Positions 60,282-64,000 of a stretch of DNA of 64,000 bases are shown piece after piece; position 1 is the first letter of the stretch, and the number at the start of each line of letters is the position of its first letter. A program made the translations under genes and the position numbers. The stretch covers positions 1 through 64,000 of the forward strand of contig NZ_BOOU01000065.1 in the NCBI RefSeq assembly GCF_016863395.1, read 5' to 3'. The notes below the pieces were generated by a model that saw nothing but the letters and a program-made list of their open reading frames with translations, had not been told where the DNA came from and did no database searches. This stretch comes from Sphaerisporangium rufum. Lineage in GTDB: Bacteria; Actinomycetota; Actinomycetes; Streptosporangiales; Streptosporangiaceae.

Positions 60282-61673
60282 TCAACGCCCCCGGACGCAC
60301 TTGTCGTAGAGGTCGAGCAGCCGTCCCTGCGGGTCGTAGGCCCGCTTGACCGGCCAGTAGGCGTCGCCGTTGTACAGACGCCAGAACTCCTCACGGGGGT
60401 AGAACGATGTGGAATACAGGGACTTGTGTCCGCCGAGTTCGTGCACGGTGTGCTCGATCAACCTGTTGTGGTAGCCGTCGGACCGCCCGCGCGGCAGCGC
60501 CACCATGCCCCAGAACCCGAAGTTCACGTACAACCGGCCCGGCTCCAGGGGGTACATCGGCCACGAGCCGCCGGCGCGCAGCGGGCACATCCACACCGGC
60601 GTCATTCCCACCTTGCCGTGGAAGAACTCCAGGAAGTCGGCGCCGCGTTCCACCGGCACCTCGACGTCCTGGATGACCGACTCCTGAACGGGGTTGTCCC
60701 GCCAGCGGTCCACCCGCGCGGTCAGGCCGTACCGCTGGTCCAGGCCGACGAGCCTGCGGTAGACGTCCGAGCGCAGCCAGCGGCGCGGCACCAGCGACCG
60801 GACCAGCGGCCGCTGCACCCCGAAGGCGCGCGAGCACCAGAACCAGTCGGTGTCCCAGCGCCACAGGTAGTCGCGGACGGTGAGCCAGTCGCGGGAGCGG
60901 GAGCGGATCGACTGGTAGTAGATGCGCATCCCGGTGTAGTCGGAGGTGTACGGCGCCCGGTCGGCGAAGCGGCCGATGGTCAGGTACATCTCGCCCGGCC
61001 CGAAGAACGTGCCGTCCACGAAGTCGACGGGTTCGCCGTCGTGTTCCTCGGTGTCGCAGATCTCCTGCATGGCCAGCATGCACTTGCCGGCGTCGGAGAA
61101 CGGGACGTGCGTCAGGCGCACGTACGGCTTGACCGGCAGCAGCCGGATGCGCAGCCGCAGCGCGTACCCGAGCGTGCCGTAGGAGTTGGGGAACGCCTCG
61201 AACAGGTCGCGGTGCTCGTTGTCGGCCCGCGCGACCAGCACCCGGCCGTCGCCGGTGAGGATCTCCATCTCCTCGACCGACTCGTGGGGCAGGCCGTGCC
61301 GGAAGCTGGAGGACTCGATGCCGAGGCCGGTCACCGCGCCGCCGAGGGTGATCGTCTTGAGCTGCGGTACGACGTACGGCATCAGCCCGTGCGGCAGGGT
61401 GGCGTCCACCAGGTGCTCGTAGGTGGTCATGCCCTGGACCTCGGCGGTGCGGGCCCGCGGGTCGACGGATATCACCTGGTCCAGGTCGCGCGCCGACAGC
61501 CGCGCGGTGCGGCCGCCCTCGCGGAACCGGAACAGGTTGGTCGTCTGCTTCGCCAGCCGCGGGGAGGCGCCTGGCGGAAGGGCCGTGTACGACTCCCTGA
61601 TCTGCTGGACGGCCTGGCGGTGTGCCGCCATCCGGGCGGTCGCCCCACCCTCGCTGCCTGGGCTATCTGGCAT
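60282..61673 (-). CDS. tmsA: FAD-binding oxidoreductase, DHCR24-like (TmsA-like)
   Basis: The 463-residue protein is a PCMH-type FAD oxidoreductase: SARDLDQVISVDPRARTAEVQG, then LPYVVPQLKTITLGGAVTGLGIESSSFRHG (written in the protein as MPYVVPQLK...), then a cap domain with HVPFSDAGKCM and VRHSLYSTSFYPREEFW-like ending. It is the presumed reductase of 10-methylene- to 10-methyl-fatty acyl chains, acting after the methyltransferase encoded 13 bases downstream. ATG 61673 is used; ATG 61631 (MAAHRQAVQQ) is possible. The pair is a single operon divergent from the racemase gene across a 246-base gap with no other recognised features. Confidence 0.83.
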   Translation of the reverse strand: MPDSPGSEGGATARMAAHRQAVQQIRESYTALPPGASPRLAKQTTNLFRFREGGRTARLSARDLDQVISVDPRARTAEVQGMTTYEHLVDATLPHGLMPYVVPQLKTITLGGAVTGLGIESSSFRHGLPHESVEEMEILTGDGRVLVARADNEHRDLFEAFPNSYGTLGYALRLRIRLLPVKPYVRLTHVPFSDAGKCMLAMQEICDTEEHDGEPVDFVDGTFFGPGEMYLTIGRFADRAPYTSDYTGMRIYYQSIRSRSRDWLTVRDYLWRWDTDWFWCSRAFGVQRPLVRSLVPRRWLRSDVYRRLVGLDQRYGLTARVDRWRDNPVQESVIQDVEVPVERGADFLEFFHGKVGMTPVWMCPLRAGGSWPMYPLEPGRLYVNFGFWGMVALPRGRSDGYHNRLIEHTVHELGGHKSLYSTSFYPREEFWRLYNGDAYWPVKRAYDPQGRLLDLYDKCVRGR

Positions 61674-61919
61674 GCCACCACCCCTGTGAAGTCCGGACGG
61701 GGATCGACGCTAGAACGCTATCTCCTGTGTTGACCACCGACCAGAGTAGACACGTTAAAGCGGCGCAAACTCGGGACCCCCCTGCCAACCGCCGATCCAG
61801 GCGGGTTAGCGTTCCCCAAGGGCCGCGGCGGCCGCCCGGCCCGCCGGCCGTCCCGGCGCCGGCGGGAGGGCCGCCGGACATCCGGGACATGGCGGCCGGC
61901 GCACCTGAGGGAGGCACCG

Positions 61920-63095
61920 ATGAGCCAGCACGGCGACCAGGAGCCGGACGTCGCGGCCGGCACCGCGGCGGCGGCCGGGGACGGGCCGCTGGCCGGCGTC
62001 CGGGTGCTGGAGCTGGCCGGGCTGGCGCCCGGGCCGTTCGCCGGCATGATGCTGGCCGACCACGGGGCCGAGGTGCTGAGGGTGGACCGGGTGGCCGCGG
62101 TGGCGCGGGCCGGCGACCGGGCGCACGCGGGCGTCATGGACCGCGGCAAGCGCACCATCGGCCTGGATCTGAAGTCCGCCGAGGGCGTCGCGGCGTTCAA
62201 GGAGCTGGCCGCGGCGGCCGACGTGGTGATCGAGGTGTTCCGGCCCGGGGTGGCCGAACGGCTCGGCATCGGCCCGGCCGACCTGCACGCCGTCAACGAA
62301 CGGCTGATCTACGGCCGGATGACCGGCTGGGGCCAGGACGGCCCGCTGGCCGGGGCGGCCGGCCATGACATCGACTACATCGCGGTGGCCGGCGTGCTGT
62401 CGATGCTGGGCCGGGCGGGCGAGAAGCCGACCCCGCCGATCAACATCGTCGGCGACTTCGCCGGCGGCGGCCTGATGCTCGCCTACGGCGTGCTGCTGGC
62501 CCTGCTGGAGCGGCAGCGCACCGGCCGCGGCCGGGTGATCGACGCGGCGATGGTGGACGGCGCCGCCCTGCTGTTCGCCATGTTCTACCAGGGGGCGCAG
62601 TCGGGGTTCTGGGGCCCGCGCGGCACCAACCTGCTGGACACCGGGGCACCGATGTACGACACCTACCAGACCGCCGACGGCGGGTACGTCGCGGTCGGCG
62701 CGCTGGAGCCGGCCTTCTGGGCCGAGCTGGTCGCGCGCACCGGGCTCACCGACCTGCCCGACCGCGACGACCGGGCCAACTGGCCGGAGATCCGCGAGCG
62801 GCTGGCCGCGGCCTTCCGGTCGCGTACCCGGGCGGAGTGGGAGCAGATCTTCGAGGGCTCCGACGCCTGTGTGTCGCCGGTGCTCGGCATGGACGAGGCC
62901 GCCCGCCACCCGCACAACGCGGCGCGCGGGACGTTCACCGAGGTGGCCGGGGTGGTCCAGCCGGTGCCGGCGCCCCGGCTGCTCGGCGCCGGACGCGGCG
63001 GCCTGGCACCGGCGACCCGGCTGGACGATCTGTCGGCCTGGGGCCTGCCGGCCGAGCGGGCCGGGGCGCTGCGCGCGGCCGGCGTGCTGGCCTGA
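61920..63095 (+). CDS. Alpha-methylacyl-CoA racemase-like (family III CoA-transferase fold)
   Basis: The 391-residue protein has the CaiB/BaiF fold (GVRVLELAGLAPGPFAGMMLADHGAEVLRV) and the racemase catalytic pair H149 in AAGHDIDYIA and D179 in NIVGDFAGGG. These correspond to the His and Asp of mycobacterial MCR. These enzymes interconvert R and S 2-methylacyl-CoA for beta-oxidation of branched chains, including sterol side chains. GAGGGAG precedes the ATG. Next to tms genes, P450s and a ligase it fits branched-lipid breakdown, although CoA transfer to another acid cannot be excluded. Confidence 0.88.
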   Translation: MSQHGDQEPDVAAGTAAAAGDGPLAGVRVLELAGLAPGPFAGMMLADHGAEVLRVDRVAAVARAGDRAHAGVMDRGKRTIGLDLKSAEGVAAFKELAAAADVVIEVFRPGVAERLGIGPADLHAVNERLIYGRMTGWGQDGPLAGAAGHDIDYIAVAGVLSMLGRAGEKPTPPINIVGDFAGGGLMLAYGVLLALLERQRTGRGRVIDAAMVDGAALLFAMFYQGAQSGFWGPRGTNLLDTGAPMYDTYQTADGGYVAVGALEPAFWAELVARTGLTDLPDRDDRANWPEIRERLAAAFRSRTRAEWEQIFEGSDACVSPVLGMDEAARHPHNAARGTFTEVAGVVQPVPAPRLLGAGRGGLAPATRLDDLSAWGLPAERAGALRAAGVLA

Positions 63096-63162
63096 GCCGG
63101 CTGTGATCGAACTCACCTCAGGTTAATCCGATTCTGACATTCGTGTTTGCTACCGTCAGAGC

Positions 63163-63603
63163 GTGCGGCTGACGAAGTTCACCGATCTGGCGCTCCGGGT
63201 GACCATGCGCCTGGCGGTCGTGGCGGGCGGCGAGCCCCTGACCACCCGAGGGGTGGCCGAGGCGATGCGGATCCCCTACACCCACACCGCCAAGGCCATC
63301 ACCCGGCTGCAGCACCTCGGCGTGGTGGAGACCCGCCGCGGGCGGGGCGGCGGCCTGGCGCTCACTGCCTTCGGCCGCACGGCGTCGGTCGGCTGGCTGG
63401 TCCGCGAGCTGGAGGGCGAGGAGGAGGTCGTCACCTGCGAGGGCGAGGTCCCCTGCCCGCTGCGCGCGGCCTGCCGGCTGCGCGGCGCGCTGCGCGAGGC
63501 CCAGCGGGCCTTCTACGCGGCGCTCGATCCGCTGACGGTCGCCGAGCTGGCCGCCTCGCCGGCGGCGCCGGTGCTGCTCAGCCTGCGCCCGTCTCCGCCC
63601 TGA
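63163..63603 (+). CDS. nsrR: Rrf2 family NO-sensing repressor NsrR
   Basis: The start GTG 63163 lies six bases after the -10-like TACCGT (63151-63156), so the mRNA is probably leaderless. The 146-residue protein has the Rrf2 winged helix (RLTKFTDLALRVTMRLAV, then IPYTHTAKAITRLQHLGVVET) and three cysteines C92, C98 and C104 with C-x5-C-x5-C spacing. These bind the iron-sulfur cluster that reacts with nitric oxide. The flavohaemoglobin gene 74 bases downstream is the classical NsrR target. Confidence 0.92.
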   Translation: MRLTKFTDLALRVTMRLAVVAGGEPLTTRGVAEAMRIPYTHTAKAITRLQHLGVVETRRGRGGGLALTAFGRTASVGWLVRELEGEEEVVTCEGEVPCPLRAACRLRGALREAQRAFYAALDPLTVAELAASPAAPVLLSLRPSPP

Positions 63604-63640
63604 GATCCCCCGCGCCCGGTTCGGGTTCCGTTCGCCGTTA

Positions 63641-63663
63641 AATATGAAGATCAAATACCAATT
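63641..63663. promoter_or_regulatory. Candidate NsrR site before the flavohaemoglobin gene
   Basis: An AT-rich 23-base stretch (AATATGAAGAT, C, AAATACCAATT) has the 11-1-11 layout of NsrR operators with only weak symmetry. It stands out in GC-rich surroundings directly before hmp. Confidence 0.4.
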
Positions 63664-63677
63664 AAAGGAGCCACGTG

Positions 63678-64000
63678 ATGCTGACCCGTGAATCCGCCGA
63701 ACTGGTCCGCGCCACCCTGCCGGTGGTGGGGGCGGCGATCGAGGAGATCGCCACCCGCTTCTACCAGGGCATGTTCGCCGACAACCCCGAACTGCTCCGC
63801 GACCTGTTCAACCGCGGGAACCAGGCCGCCGGCACGCAGCGCAAGGCGCTGGCCGGCTCGATCGCGGCCTACGCGGGAATGCTGGTGAACGGCGAACGCC
63901 CGGAGACCCTGCTGTCGCGCATCGCGCACAAGCACGCCTCCCTGGGCATCCGCCCCGACCAGTACGACCTGGTGCACAAGTACCTGTTCGCCGCCATCGC
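63678..64000 (+). CDS. hmp: Flavohaemoglobin (nitric oxide dioxygenase), N-terminal part
   Basis: AAAGGAG precedes ATG 63678. The 107 residues before the window edge are the globin domain: LTRESAELVRATLPVVGAAIEEIATRFYQGMF, NPELLRDLFNRGNQAAGTQRKAL with the distal Gln region, and a proximal His in RIAHKHASLGI. The FAD and NAD domains would lie beyond position 64000. The enzyme converts nitric oxide to nitrate; the adjacent nsrR supports this. The gene is cut only by the window end. Confidence 0.93.
   Translation, partial: MLTRESAELVRATLPVVGAAIEEIATRFYQGMFADNPELLRDLFNRGNQAAGTQRKALAGSIAAYAGMLVNGERPETLLSRIAHKHASLGIRPDQYDLVHKYLFAAI

Overview
The window is very GC-rich chromosomal DNA with third codon positions almost always G or C. 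It carries class II NrdJ with NrdR, an actinobacterial-type LexA/SOS box, leaderless-looking starts, paired Ser/Thr kinases with propeller domains, and a predicted 10-methyl fatty acid (tms) gene pair. Together these point to a filamentous actinomycete, plausibly of the Streptosporangiales; the species cannot be named from this sequence. I saw no rRNA, tRNA, CRISPR array or insertion sequence.

Layout. 0-11.7 kb: a membrane-anchored double AAA+ ATPase, a TPR/membrane protein, a 14-TM drug exporter, DoxX, LtrA, a secreted CBM2 esterase and a membrane glycosyltransferase. 11.7-13.6 kb: an OmpR-type two-component system with a candidate autoregulatory repeat. 13.7-22.8 kb: a GH3 glucosidase-lacI operon under three copies of one palindrome, then a ROK repressor divergent from a sugar ABC importer. 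23-27.7 kb: a small Cys-rich protein and two tandem kinases, the first apparently a pseudokinase. 27.7-29.7 kb: a tetR/SDR/SnoaL-like module with lower GC at third positions, next to a gene remnant, looking like an insertion. 29.8-38.4 kb: a five-gene operon (GH31 alpha-xylosidase, binding protein, two permeases, exported GH3). Its promoter carries the same 25-bp dyad found at the ROK gene, so the two sugar loci probably form one xylose/xyloglucan-type regulon.

38.6-39.4 kb holds three very small genes, two of them a tandem duplication that includes the promoter region. 39.4-43.2 kb is a set of small stress/detoxification genes with regulators (azoreductase-SMR under TetR; NAD(P)-binding protein opposite HxlR; metallo-beta-lactamase fold protein). 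43.4-51 kb is core metabolism: nrdR-nrdJ with two NrdR boxes, lexA with an SOS box, and leuS. leuS is preceded by a 15-codon leader ORF with three consecutive Leu codons and an intrinsic terminator, a candidate leucine attenuator. 51-53 kb is a repetitive Pro/Gly/Thr-rich membrane protein. 53-63 kb is lipid/hydrophobic-compound metabolism: a GMC oxidoreductase-P450-P450 operon divergent from an acyl-CoA/AMP ligase, the tmsA-tmsB pair, and an alpha-methylacyl-CoA racemase-like enzyme. The window ends with nsrR and the start of a flavohaemoglobin gene (nitric oxide defence).

The most novel items are the leuS leader, the shared ROK operator, the duplicated small-protein locus, the pseudokinase/kinase pair and a nested 35-bp palindrome in front of it.
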